A program made the position numbers and the translations under genes. A stretch of 64,000 nt of DNA from Streptomyces xinghaiensis S187 (GTDB lineage Bacteria > Actinomycetota > Actinomycetes > Streptomycetales > Streptomycetaceae), in the NCBI RefSeq assembly GCF_000220705.2, contig NZ_CP023202.1, positions 1-64,000 of the forward strand, read 5' to 3'. The notes below the pieces were generated by a model. The model was not told the origin of the DNA. It did no database searches and saw nothing but the letters and a program-made list of their open reading frames with translations. Shown here piece by piece: positions 25,762-34,612 of the stretch; within the stretch, counting starts at the first letter, position 1, and the number at the start of each line of letters is the position of its first letter.

Positions 25762-25913
25762 CCCACCTCCCCCGTTTCCCCTGACCAACGCCGGTGTGCT
25801 CACGCTACCGGCCCCCACTGACAACACAGCGTGCTCCGCCGCTGCGCGGCTCCGGCCCAAGGATGCGATTCCCCCACCGGCTGAAGCCGATGGTCCCCCC
25901 GAAAGAAGACCTG

Positions 25914-26494
<581 letters not shown>

Positions 26495-26498
<4 letters not shown>

Positions 26499-28380
26499 CC
26501 CTGGCCGGCTCGGCCGGTTTCACCGGTGAGGAGGCCCGGCGCTGGCGCTACGTCCCGCCGGGCGTCGCCACCCCGGCCCGGCACGCGCTCACCGAACTGC
26601 GCACCGTGTGGTTCGACCGGCTGTCGGTGTCCGGCCTGCCGTCCATCGGGCGCCAGGAGAATCCCGACGGCGGCCGGGTGGCCGTGCCGGCCGGCACCGG
26701 CGGGCGGATCCAGGCGGTGCTGGAGATCTGCTGGCCCAAGCCGCTGGCGGGGCCGCAGCCGCCGCAGGTGCGGCGGCAGATCGAGGCCCTGGCGGAGCTG
26801 TGCGCGCACACCCTGGAGGCGCACCAGGCGACGGGGGTGGCCGCCGGCCCCGCCGAGGCCCCCGACCGCCACTGGCCGGAGCTCGTGGACCTGGCCGACG
26901 GGCTGCGGGACGCCGCGCTGGTGCTCCGTCCGCATCTGGACCCGGACGGCCTGCTCGGCGACTTCCGCATCCACCACGTCAACCCGGTGTTCATCGACAT
27001 CGGCGGGCGGCCGCGCAGCGGATCCTCGGCGCTCTGATGCTGGAGGCGTATCCGCTGGCCGCCGAGGCGAGCGGCCTGTTCGAGAAGCTGGAGCACGTCT
27101 ACGCCACGGGCGAGCCCTTCCGCGGCGACCACATGCGGCTGACCACACTGGTGGACGACGTGCCGATCAGCTCGGCCGCGAGTGTCAGCATCAGCCGCCA
27201 CGGGGAGAACCTGCTGCTCATCTGGCGGGTGCAGGACGAGGCGGCCCGGCTGGCGAGCCTTCTGCAGCACGCCCAGCGGCTGGGCCGGCTCGGCGGGTTC
27301 GAGGAGCACGCGGGAGCGGAGGGCATCAGCTGGAACAGCCAGATGTACGCCCTGTTCGGGCTCCCGCCCACCGCGCGCCCCGTTCCGCTGGAGCGGCTCC
27401 CGGATTACGCCCATCCGGATGACGCCATCACGATCGGCCGGTTTCTGCGGACTCTCCTCCACCACCGGCGTCCCGCTTCCACGGCTTTCAGGATGCGGCG
27501 GCCCGACGGGGTCACCCGGCACATCCGGGTGGTCGCCGAACCCGTCCTCGACCAGCGCCGGCAGTTGGTCTCCGTCCGCGGCGCTTTCCAGGACATCTCC
27601 GCGCAGCACTGGACGGAGGTCGCGCTGGCCGCCACCCGCGACCAGCTCGCGCACACCGAGCAGGAGTCGGCCGAACGCAGCCGTCTCGCCCTGCAGTTGC
27701 AGCACGCGATCATGCCGCCGACGCGCGGCCCGCTGGACGCCGAGGGGCTGCGGGTGGTCGTCCGCTACCGGCCCGCGGAGACCGACAGCCTGGTCGGCGG
27801 CGACTGGTACGACGTGGCCGTGCTGCCCTCCCAGCAGATCCTGCTCTGCGTCGGGGACGTCGCGGGGCACGGCATCTCGGCGGCGACCAGCATGGTCGTG
27901 CTGCGCAACGCGCTGCGCGGCCTGGCTGTCACCGGCGCCGGCCCCGGCCAGCTGCTGACCTGGCTGAACAGCGTGACGTACCACCTCACCAGCCAGGTCA
28001 CGGCCACGGCGATCTGCGCCCTGTACGACCCGCGGGACCGTTCGCTGCGCTGGGCCCGTGCCGGGCACCTGCCGCCCGTCCTGGTGCGTTCCGCGGAGGC
28101 GGGCCCGCTGGCGCTGCCCCGGGGGATCCTGCTGGGTGCCGTCGCCGAGACGCGCTACGAGGAGCTCCGGACGGAGCTGGAGCCCGACGACCGGCTGCTG
28201 ATGTACACCGACGGCCTGATCGAGCGGCGCGACCGCTCGGCGGAGAACGCGCTCGACCAGCTCATCAGCACCGTGGGTTCCCCGGCCGGTGACCTGGAGA
28301 CGTATCTGGACCGGCTGCTGACCCACAGCCGCTCCGACACGGACGACGACACCTGCGTCATCGGCATCCAGCTGAGCTGA
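26495..28380 (+). pseudogene. GAF-PAS-SpoIIE (PP2C-type) phosphatase, 5'-truncated and frameshifted near 27006-27020
   Basis: The GAF-like region (TLAGSAGFTGEEARRWRYVPPG ... VLEICWPKPL) is readable from 26495 in one frame, which closes at a TGA near 27036. The next frame carries on from RAAQRILGALMLEAYPLAAE, giving two PAS-like regions (GGFEEHAGAEGISWNSQMYALFG) and a complete SpoIIE phosphatase with acidic metal-binding residues (VGGDWYDVAVL, GDVAGHGISAA, YTDGLIERR, DDTCVIGIQL). A one-base indel around the GGGCGGCCGCG run at 27006-27020 explains the switch. The start is missing, because the sequence fuses directly to the HAMP fragment. From about 27041 a shorter phosphatase could still be made. 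Such proteins control anti-sigma factor antagonists. Confidence 0.75.
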
Positions 28381-28404
28381 GGCGGCGGCCCGCCGCCGGC
28401 CCCG

Positions 28405-29823
28405 TCAGGCCGGGTCGGGGACGGCGCCGCCGGGCTCGCTCCGCGCGGCCCGGGCGGGGCCGGGCCCGGGAGCCGCCGCCGGGGGCGCGGCGCGTTCCAG
28501 CCACCGCAGGAGGAGGGCGAGGGTGCCGGCGATGGCGGGCCAGTAGACGTAGCGGTAGTCCGACACCGGCACGATGGGGAAGTAGCCGAGGATGTAGGCA
28601 GCCGAGCTGATGCCCAGCGCGCGGACGGGCAGGGCGAAGAGGCCCCGGCCGGGGCGGACGGCGAGGACCAGGGCGACGGTGAGCCAGAACCAGCCGGCGA
28701 AGAGCAGCGGCAGGTCCCGCACCGCGCCGTTCACATAGGTCTCGAGCGTGGCCGCCAGGCGGGTGTTGGACGGTTTCAGGCCGAGGTCGTTGGCGCTGAT
28801 GCCGGCGTGGTACTGGTACGTCGGCTCGAACAGCAGCTTGGCGAAGACCTGGGTGCGGTAGGCGAGATAGCCGGGCAGGTGACGGGGCATCTCCTCGGCC
28901 CACAGGGAACGGAGTTGCTCCGCGTCGGGGGCGAGCCCCCGCGGGGAGCGCCGGTAGCAGGCCCAGTAGGCGTCCGAGAGGGCGCCCGCCCGGCGGCATT
29001 CCTCCGCCGAGGCGACCAGCCGCTCGCGGAGGTCCGGGGGGACGGGCGCGGCGCGGAGCTCGTCGGCGCTCAGGACGTGCAGCAGGTCGTCGAGGAAGAC
29101 CTGGGAGACCTGGCTCGTCTCCACGGGCCGGGCCGCCAGTGAGATGGCGGCGGTGGGCACGGCCAGGCCGGCGGCGAGCGCGGCGGCGGCGACCAGCCAG
29201 ACCCGGCGCGAGGGGCGCGGCCACAGGGCGAGGACGAGCAGCACGAAGACGGGCACGGCGGCGAGGATCGCGTTCTTGCGGACCAGCACGGCGTAGCTCA
29301 GGAAGAGCACCCCGAGCGCGAGCAGCGTCCACCGGGCGCCGGCCGCCCATGGCGTGCCGGGCCGGACCTTGCGCAGGCAGAGGCCGGTGAGGGCGATCGC
29401 GCAGGTGGCGAGCAGCGCGTACGCCATGTGGACGTCCTTCCACACCACTCCGGCGAAGGTGAGGACGTGCGGGGCCGCGCCGGTGGCGAGGACGGCCAGG
29501 GAGCCGGAGCGGCTGCCGGTCAGTTCCCTGACGCAGCAGGCGGCCACCCAGAGGGATCCCCACAGGACGGCCGCCTGGAGGACGGCCAGGGAGGCGAAGG
29601 TCCCGGTGACGGCGATGAGCCCGCGCCACAGCAGGCTCAGCACCGGCGGGTGCCAGTCCGCCAGCGGGGTCCGGCCGGTGGCCTGCTGGTACTGGGAGAG
29701 GCTGTCGGGGCTCATGAACCCGGGCGCGAAGACGAGGGCGGTGGCCGTGCAGCCGGCGGCGGCGAGGAGGCCCAGGCTCCAGATCCAGCGGCGTTCGCGG
29801 AGGAATAGCCGGATTTGTCCCAT
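28405..29823 (-). CDS. Polytopic membrane protein, GT-C-type glycosyltransferase-like
   Basis: 472 residues from ATG 29823, with about ten hydrophobic helices. The N-terminus (LFLRERRWIWSLGLLAAAGCTATALVFAPGFMSPDSLSQYQQATG) has an acidic residue in the first outer loop (SPDSL), and PLADWHPPVLSLLWRG follows. Both features resemble lipid-linked-sugar GT-C glycosyltransferases of actinobacteria. A large outward loop lies at about residues 240-330. The last residues are a proline and alanine-rich tail. Its neighbours are a GtrA flippase-like protein and a GT2 dolichyl-phosphate-mannose-synthase-like enzyme, so a role in lipid-linked sugar transfer to envelope components is likely but not proven. 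Confidence 0.7.
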   Translation of the reverse strand: MGQIRLFLRERRWIWSLGLLAAAGCTATALVFAPGFMSPDSLSQYQQATGRTPLADWHPPVLSLLWRGLIAVTGTFASLAVLQAAVLWGSLWVAACCVRELTGSRSGSLAVLATGAAPHVLTFAGVVWKDVHMAYALLATCAIALTGLCLRKVRPGTPWAAGARWTLLALGVLFLSYAVLVRKNAILAAVPVFVLLVLALWPRPSRRVWLVAAAALAAGLAVPTAAISLAARPVETSQVSQVFLDDLLHVLSADELRAAPVPPDLRERLVASAEECRRAGALSDAYWACYRRSPRGLAPDAEQLRSLWAEEMPRHLPGYLAYRTQVFAKLLFEPTYQYHAGISANDLGLKPSNTRLAATLETYVNGAVRDLPLLFAGWFWLTVALVLAVRPGRGLFALPVRALGISSAAYILGYFPIVPVSDYRYVYWPAIAGTLALLLRWLERAAPPAAAPGPGPARAARSEPGGAVPDPA

Positions 29824-29879
29824 GGGCCGGGATGCTAGCAGCGGGCCGGGGGCGGCCCGGGCACGGCCGCAGCCGTGCG

Positions 29880-30356
29880 TCAGGAGGCGGTGAAGACGTA
29901 GCTGCGGTAGGCGAAGAAGCGGAACAGGGTGGCGACACCCCATCCGCAGACGCGGGCGGTGTTGTCGCTGAGCACCGAGTCGAGGCCGAGCAGCTGGCGG
30001 GAGAGGAGGACGGTCCCGGCGGTGATGGCGATGCCGATGACGTTCACCACGGTGAAGAGCAGCAGCTCGTGGGCCATGTTGTCGCGGCGGCGGCTCCGGT
30101 AGGTCCAGTAGCGGTTCCCGGCCCAGCTGAAGAGCGTGGCGGCGCCGGTCGCGAGGACGGAGGCGCGGACGGGGAGGTCCCGCATCGGGCCGCCGGCCCC
30201 GCCCGGGAGCCCGAAGACGAGGAGGGTGTAGCCGCCGTGGTCGAGCACGAAGGCCAGGGCGCCGACGGTCCCGAACTTGGCGGCCTCGCGCCAGACGCCC
30301 CGGACGATGTCGCGCAGGCGCAGCGTCAGCGAGGTGAGGACCGAGGCAACCGACAC
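29880..30356 (-). CDS. GtrA family membrane protein
   Basis: 158 residues from GTG 30356. Four hydrophobic helices and the family's typical motifs: REAAKFGTVGALAFVLDHGGYTLLVFG at the first helix, ATLFSWAGNRYWTYRSRRRDN between helices 2 and 3, and GWGVATLFRFFAYRSYVF at the end. GtrA proteins are thought to flip or assist lipid-linked monosaccharides for surface glycosylation. It lies 56 bases upstream of the GT-C-like gene on the same strand and is divergent from a GT2 gene, so the three may form one glycan-modifying unit. Confidence 0.88.
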   Translation of the reverse strand: MSVASVLTSLTLRLRDIVRGVWREAAKFGTVGALAFVLDHGGYTLLVFGLPGGAGGPMRDLPVRASVLATGAATLFSWAGNRYWTYRSRRRDNMAHELLLFTVVNVIGIAITAGTVLLSRQLLGLDSVLSDNTARVCGWGVATLFRFFAYRSYVFTAS

Positions 30357-30448
30357 AAACCAGAAGATATCGGTCGCGGTGTGCCTTCCCGGGGCGGGCT
30401 CCCCCGTGTCGCACCATGGTCCGGGGTCCGTCCAGCCGAGGAGGAGCC

Positions 30449-31537
30449 GTGAGCCCGAGCCCGACCATCGCCTGCGTCGTGCCGTGTCACAACGAGGAGG
30501 CCGCCGTCGGCAAGGTGATCCGCGATCTGCGGGCGGCGCTCCCCGAGGCCGACGTCTACGTCTACGACAACAACTCCACCGACCGCACGGCGGAGGTCGC
30601 CCGGGAGGCGGGGGCGATCATCCGGGAGGAGCCCCGCAAGGGGAAGGGCAATGTGATCCGCCGGGCCTTCGCCGACGTCGACGCCGACGCGCTGCTCATC
30701 ATCGACGGTGACGACACCTATGACGCCTCGCGCGCCCGCGAGATGGTCGACCTGCTCTTCCGCGGCCCCTACGACCAGGTCCTCGGGGCCCGCCGCGGGA
30801 CCACGGGCAGCGCCTACCGGGCGGGGCACTCCTTCGGCAACCGGCTGCTCACCGGCGCGGTGCGGGTCCTCTTCGGCAACGACGTGACCGACATGCTGAG
30901 CGGGTACCGGGTCCTGTCCCGGCGTTTCGTCAAGTCCTTCCCCGCCCTCTCCCGGGAGTTCGAGATCGAGACGGAGATGACGGTCCACGCGCTCAACCTG
31001 CGTCTCCCCACCACGGAGGTCTCCGTCGACTACCGGGGCCGGCCCGCCGGGAGCGAGAGCAAGCTGCGGACCTACCGGGACGGCCGGCGCATCCTGGGCG
31101 TCATCCTCAACCTCGCGCGCCGGGAGCGGCCCTCGCTGGTGCACGCGCTGGTCGCCGGCCTGCTGGCGATGGCCGCGGTCGTCCTGGGGGTGCCGGTGAT
31201 CGTGGAGTTCCTCCGGACGGGGACCGTGCCACGTTTCCCCACGGCGATCCTCGCGGCCGCCCTCATGATCATCGCCACGCTGGTCCTGCTGGTGGGGTAC
31301 ATCCTCGCGTCGGTGATGCACCTGCGGCAGGAGCACTCCCGCCTCGTCCACCTGGCCTATCCGGCGCCCGGGCCGCCTCCGCGCGCCGCCCCGGCCGGCC
31401 CGGCAGGCCCCGGCACCGCCGCTCCCCCCGGTTCCGGTGCCGCGCCGCCGGCCGGCGAGCGGTCCGGCCCGGCGGCCGGGGACCCGGGGGGTCCGTCGCC
31501 GGACGGCCTGGGTCCCGCCCCGTCCGGCACCGCCTGA
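30449..31537 (+). CDS. Family 2 glycosyltransferase with C-terminal membrane helices
   Basis: 362 residues from GTG 30449, just after GAGGAGGAGCC. The GT-A domain begins TIACVVPCHNEEAAVGKVI; its metal-binding region LLIIDGDDTYDA and the later DMLSGYRVLSRRFVKSF are typical of dolichol/polyprenyl-phosphate mannose synthase-like enzymes. Two hydrophobic helices (LVHALVAGLLAMAAVVLGV and FPTAILAAALMIIATLVLLVGYIL) anchor it. A proline and glycine-rich tail of about 50 residues ends the protein. It likely loads a sugar from a nucleotide donor onto a polyprenyl phosphate for the adjacent GtrA and GT-C-like proteins. Confidence 0.87.
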   Translation: MSPSPTIACVVPCHNEEAAVGKVIRDLRAALPEADVYVYDNNSTDRTAEVAREAGAIIREEPRKGKGNVIRRAFADVDADALLIIDGDDTYDASRAREMVDLLFRGPYDQVLGARRGTTGSAYRAGHSFGNRLLTGAVRVLFGNDVTDMLSGYRVLSRRFVKSFPALSREFEIETEMTVHALNLRLPTTEVSVDYRGRPAGSESKLRTYRDGRRILGVILNLARRERPSLVHALVAGLLAMAAVVLGVPVIVEFLRTGTVPRFPTAILAAALMIIATLVLLVGYILASVMHLRQEHSRLVHLAYPAPGPPPRAAPAGPAGPGTAAPPGSGAAPPAGERSGPAAGDPGGPSPDGLGPAPSGTA

Positions 31538-31596
31538 CGGGCGGGCCGGGCGGGCCGGGCGGGCCGGGCGGGGAGGCGGGCGGCTCCGCATACGGC

Positions 31597-31613
31597 GTTC
31601 CGATAAACGGAAC
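31597..31613. promoter_or_regulatory. Operator-like inverted repeat upstream of aldehyde dehydrogenase gene
   Basis: GTTCCG-ATAAA-CGGAAC, two perfect six-base arms around an A/T-rich centre, in otherwise GC-rich DNA about 200 bases before the gene start. It resembles IclR-type binding sites (GTTC-N-GAAC class). A further GTTCCG half-site follows at 31618-31623. No regulator gene of that class is adjacent. Confidence 0.5.
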
Positions 31614-31680
31614 AGGGGTTCCGCCCTACATTGACATCACCGGCGGACCCGGACAGACTCCTGACGGCGAATGAACCTTT

Positions 31681-31695
31681 GTTCGCATGGCGAAC
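31681..31695. promoter_or_regulatory. Second operator-like palindrome before the aldehyde dehydrogenase gene
   Basis: GTTCGC-ATG-GCGAAC is a perfect six-base inverted repeat 118 bases before the start codon. It shares the GTT-C...G-AAC outline of the site at 31597-31613, so the two may be bound by one regulator. Confidence 0.45.
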
Positions 31696-31813
31696 GCAGG
31701 CCTGCCCGCATCCGCCGCGGCTGCCCGCGGCTGCGCGCCGGTCCCGGCCCCGTCCGGGCCGGCCTCCACGCCTCACCGCCCCTTCCCTTCCAGCCCCCGA
31801 AGGACATCCCGCG

Positions 31814-33274
31814 ATGACCCTCCACCGTGAACTGCTGATCGGCGGCAAGGACGTACCGGCCGCGTCGGGCCGGACGGCCCAGGACGTCAACCCGTACACC
31901 GGCGAGGTGTACGCCACCGTCGCCGCCGCCGGGGCCGGGGACGTCACCCGGGCCGTGGACGCGGCGGACGCGGCGTTCGGGGAGTGGGCGGCCGTCAGCC
32001 CCTTCGCCCGCCGCAAGATCCTGCTGGACGCGGCCGATCTGCTGGAGTCGCGGAGCGAGCAGGCCGCGGCCCACATGGCCGGCGAGGCCGGCGGCACCCG
32101 GCCGTGGGCCGGCTTCAACGTGGCGCTGGCCGCCCAGATGTTCCGCGAGGCCGCCTCGGCCGTCACCGCTCCCCGCGGTGAGGTGCTGACCTCCCAGGAG
32201 CCGGGCGCGCTGGGCCTGGCCATACGCGAACCGGTCGGTGTGGTCGCGGCGTTCTCCCCGTGGAACGCCCCCGTCATCCTGGGCGTGCGCGCCGTCGCGG
32301 CCCCGCTCGCCGCGGGCAACACCGTGGTGCTCAAGCCCAGCGAGGACGCGCCGGTCTCCTGCGGCCTGTTCATCGCCGACATCCTGCGGGAGGCCGGGCT
32401 GCCCGACGGCGTCCTCAACGTCGTCACCAACGACCCCGCCGACGCGGCCGAGGTGGCCGAGGCGCTCATCGCCGACCCGCGGGTCCGCTCGGTCAACTTC
32501 ACCGGGTCCACCGAGGTCGGCCGGATCATCGGCATCCACGCCGCCACGCACCTCAAGCCCGCCGTCCTGGAGCTGGGCGGCAAGAACGCGATCATCGTCC
32601 TGGAGGACGCCGACCTCGACTACGCGGTGGACGCGGCCGCGTTCGGCGTCTTCATGAATTCCGGCCAGATCTGCATGTCCGGCGACCGGATCCTCGTCCA
32701 CACCTCGCTGGCCGAGGAGTTCACCCGGAGGTTCACCGCCAAGGTCGCCGCGCTCCCCAGCGGCAGCCCCGAGGAGCCGCACACGGTCATCGGACCGCTG
32801 GTCACCCCCGCCGCGGCGCGGCGCGTGGCGGCCCTGGTGGAGGACGCCGTGGCCAAGGGCGCCACCGTCCTGACGGGCGGCGGCGAGCCCGAGGGCTCGG
32901 TGTACCCGGCGACCGTCCTCACCGATGTGCCCCGGGAGGCCGAGCTGTACCACGGCGAGGCCTTCGGCCCGGTCTGCGTGGTCACCGCCTTCGCCGACGA
33001 CGACGAGGCCGTCGCTCTCGCCAACGACACCGACAACGGCCTCACCTGCGGCATCATCACCGAGAACGGCACCCACGGGCTGACGGTCGCCCGCCGGATC
33101 CGCACCGGCATCGTCCACGTCGGCGACCAGTCCGTCGCCGACGAGCCGCAGGCTCCCTTCGGCGGCTTCAAGGCCTCCGGCTACGGCCGGTTCGGCGGCC
33201 GCTGGGGCATCGAGGCGTTCAGCAACACCCGCTGGGTCACGCTCGCCACCCGGCACGCCCACTACCCGTTCTAG
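31814..33274 (+). CDS. Aldehyde dehydrogenase (vanillin/salicylaldehyde dehydrogenase-like)
   Basis: 486 residues from ATG 31814 (AAGGA upstream). Family motifs are complete: cofactor loop FTGSTEVGRIIG, catalytic Glu in LELGGKNAIIVLEDAD, catalytic Cys in FMNSGQICMSGDRI, and the C-terminal PFGGFKASGYGRFGG. NAD(P)-dependent oxidation of an aldehyde to the acid is expected. The overall pattern (ISPWNAPV-like FSPWNAPVILGVRAVAAPLAAGN) is closest to aromatic aldehyde dehydrogenases such as Vdh, but substrate assignment is inference. Two inverted repeats upstream suggest inducible control. Confidence 0.87.
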   Translation: MTLHRELLIGGKDVPAASGRTAQDVNPYTGEVYATVAAAGAGDVTRAVDAADAAFGEWAAVSPFARRKILLDAADLLESRSEQAAAHMAGEAGGTRPWAGFNVALAAQMFREAASAVTAPRGEVLTSQEPGALGLAIREPVGVVAAFSPWNAPVILGVRAVAAPLAAGNTVVLKPSEDAPVSCGLFIADILREAGLPDGVLNVVTNDPADAAEVAEALIADPRVRSVNFTGSTEVGRIIGIHAATHLKPAVLELGGKNAIIVLEDADLDYAVDAAAFGVFMNSGQICMSGDRILVHTSLAEEFTRRFTAKVAALPSGSPEEPHTVIGPLVTPAAARRVAALVEDAVAKGATVLTGGGEPEGSVYPATVLTDVPREAELYHGEAFGPVCVVTAFADDDEAVALANDTDNGLTCGIITENGTHGLTVARRIRTGIVHVGDQSVADEPQAPFGGFKASGYGRFGGRWGIEAFSNTRWVTLATRHAHYPF

Positions 33275-33372
33275 CCCGGCCGGGACCGCGGGCCCCGGCC
33301 CGGGGCGGGCGGGCCGGCGGGGCAGGGGCCGCACCGCGGGAGGTGCCGGGTGCGGCCCCCGCGGCACGCGCC

Positions 33373-34080
33373 TCAGCGGCCGGCGGCGGGGGGCGGGCCG
33401 GTGTGCCGCAGCCGGGCGACGCACAGGTTGGCGGCGACGAACGGCTCCAGGCTCTCGACCGCGAGCGGGGTCCGCAGGGTCTCGAGCGTCCCCTGCATCA
33501 GCCCGAGGTGGATGCCGCACACGATGTCCTGACGGCGCCGGGCCACCTCGATGAACGGGCAGTGGTGGAGCCGGATCCGGGGTTCCCCGTCCTCCTCGGC
33601 GGCCTCCGGGACGAAGCCCATGCTCTCCAGGTTCTCGACCAGCCGCCGCTGCCCCTCCCCGGCACCGACCGCCTCGGTGGGAGCCGGGGCCTCGGTCAGG
33701 TAGCCGCCCCAGGCACGGCCGGCGTCGGTGGCGGCGGCGGCCGGGTCGGCGGCGGTGGAGGAGACCGCTCCGACCAGGATGTCGGCGAGGAGCCGGAAGC
33801 TGCGGGAGCCGTCGTCGCCGGCGTCCGCCGCCGAGTAGACGATCTTCGGGCGGCCGGGCTCGGTGCGGGGAGCCGTGCCGCGCACGGCCAGCTCCTCGGC
33901 GACCAGGGCGTCCAGGTGGAAACGGGCGGTGTTGAGGTGCACGCCCAGCCGCTCGGCGACCTCGGCCGCCCCGAGCGGCTCCCCGGAGGAGCGCAGGCAC
34001 CGGAGGACGGCGGCCCGGCGGCCTCGCTGGGCTGGAGCCGGGGTGCCGGTTCCGGGATCGGTGAGCTGGTGTCGCGGCAT
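33373..34080 (-). CDS. ArsR/SufR-like winged-helix regulator with probable Fe-S cluster, adjacent to NO reductase
   Basis: 235 residues from ATG 34080. The N-terminal winged helix is VLRCLRSSGEPLGAAEVAERLGVHLNTARFHLDALVAEELAVR. The C-terminal domain holds three cysteines in a SufR-like setting: RLHHCPFIEVA, DIVCGIHLGLMQG and AANLCVARLRH, suggesting a bound iron-sulfur cluster that could react with nitric oxide. The gene follows the NO reductase operon on the same strand. An inverted repeat, TAGAAAC-N10-GTTTCTA, lies directly upstream, and a variant lies upstream of the NO reductase gene. It is probably the NO-responsive repressor of this module, also controlling itself. Confidence 0.8.
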   Translation of the reverse strand: MPRHQLTDPGTGTPAPAQRGRRAAVLRCLRSSGEPLGAAEVAERLGVHLNTARFHLDALVAEELAVRGTAPRTEPGRPKIVYSAADAGDDGSRSFRLLADILVGAVSSTAADPAAAATDAGRAWGGYLTEAPAPTEAVGAGEGQRRLVENLESMGFVPEAAEEDGEPRIRLHHCPFIEVARRRQDIVCGIHLGLMQGTLETLRTPLAVESLEPFVAANLCVARLRHTGPPPAAGR

Positions 34081-34104
34081 ACGACGATGTTACAAGTGGC
34101 GCAC

Positions 34105-34130
34105 GTAGAAACAAGTCCTGCCGTTTCTAC
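34105..34130. promoter_or_regulatory. Operator-like inverted repeat upstream of the Fe-S regulator gene
   Basis: GTAGAAAC (34105-34112) and GTTTCTAC (34123-34130) form a perfect eight-base inverted repeat with ten bases between, 25 bases before the regulator start. The same core occurs upstream of the NO reductase gene at 37201-37224. Confidence 0.65.
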
Positions 34131-34237
34131 CGTTTCCGGGCCGCCCGGACCGCGAGGTGGAGCGCGGTGCGGGCCCGGAGTCCGGCGGGAGCACCGGCCG
34201 GCGCCCCGGCCGGTGCTCCCGCGACGTCACCCGGGTG

Positions 34238-34612
34238 TCACTCCGGCGGGGAGAACGGTGCGCGCCGCAGCTTCCGCGCGAGCGAGACCGCCAGCAGCAC
34301 GTGCGGAAGCGACACCGCGGCGAGGAGCGCCGCCTCGGACGGCCGGTGGTGGCGGACCAGCTCCGCGGCGGCCAGGACGACGGCCACCACCGAGATGAAC
34401 AGGGTCACCACCCGGTGGAAGCGCCCCACCTCCGAGTGCGGCCAGTCGTCCTGGGCCGCGGGCTCGGGCGCCTCCGGCACCGCGCGGCGGTAGCCGGCGA
34501 ACACCCGGGACGCCCAGGCGCTGGTCGTCTGGCGTCCGTAGACCTCCAGCCCCGCGGCGACCGCCAGGAGGACCAGGACGTATCCGGCGGCGAACAGCAC
34601 CTCCCCGCTCAC
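34238..34612 (-). CDS. Small membrane protein co-transcribed with NO reductase
   Basis: 124 residues from GTG 34612, overlapping the NO reductase stop as GTGA. Three hydrophobic segments are visible (LFAAGYVLVLLAVAAGLEVYG, VVTLFISVVAVVLAAAELV and EAALLAAVSLPHVLLAVSLA), with a basic C-terminus. The middle loop has WPHSEVGRFHRVV. No known catalytic motif is present. The tight translational coupling suggests that it assists assembly or function of the quinol NO reductase. It has no family I recognise beyond similar small proteins next to qNOR genes. Confidence 0.75.
   Translation of the reverse strand: MSGEVLFAAGYVLVLLAVAAGLEVYGRQTTSAWASRVFAGYRRAVPEAPEPAAQDDWPHSEVGRFHRVVTLFISVVAVVLAAAELVRHHRPSEAALLAAVSLPHVLLAVSLARKLRRAPFSPPE

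Larger units (their letters stand above)
24490..25893 (-). mobile_element. IS200/IS605-type element carrying only tnpB
   Basis: A tnpB gene without a neighbouring tnpA, bracketed by two similar subterminal hairpins: CCCGCGAC-TGAA-GTCGCGGG at 24499-24518 and CCACCGGC-TGAA-GCCGATGG at 25874-25893 (one mismatch). Such eight-base stems with short loops replace inverted repeats in this group. The right end, read on the minus strand, ends ...GTGGAGTCAC at about 24490. The outer left boundary is uncertain. The element lies between the PucR regulator and a truncated HAMP gene. Mobility would require a TnpA acting in trans. Confidence 0.65.
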
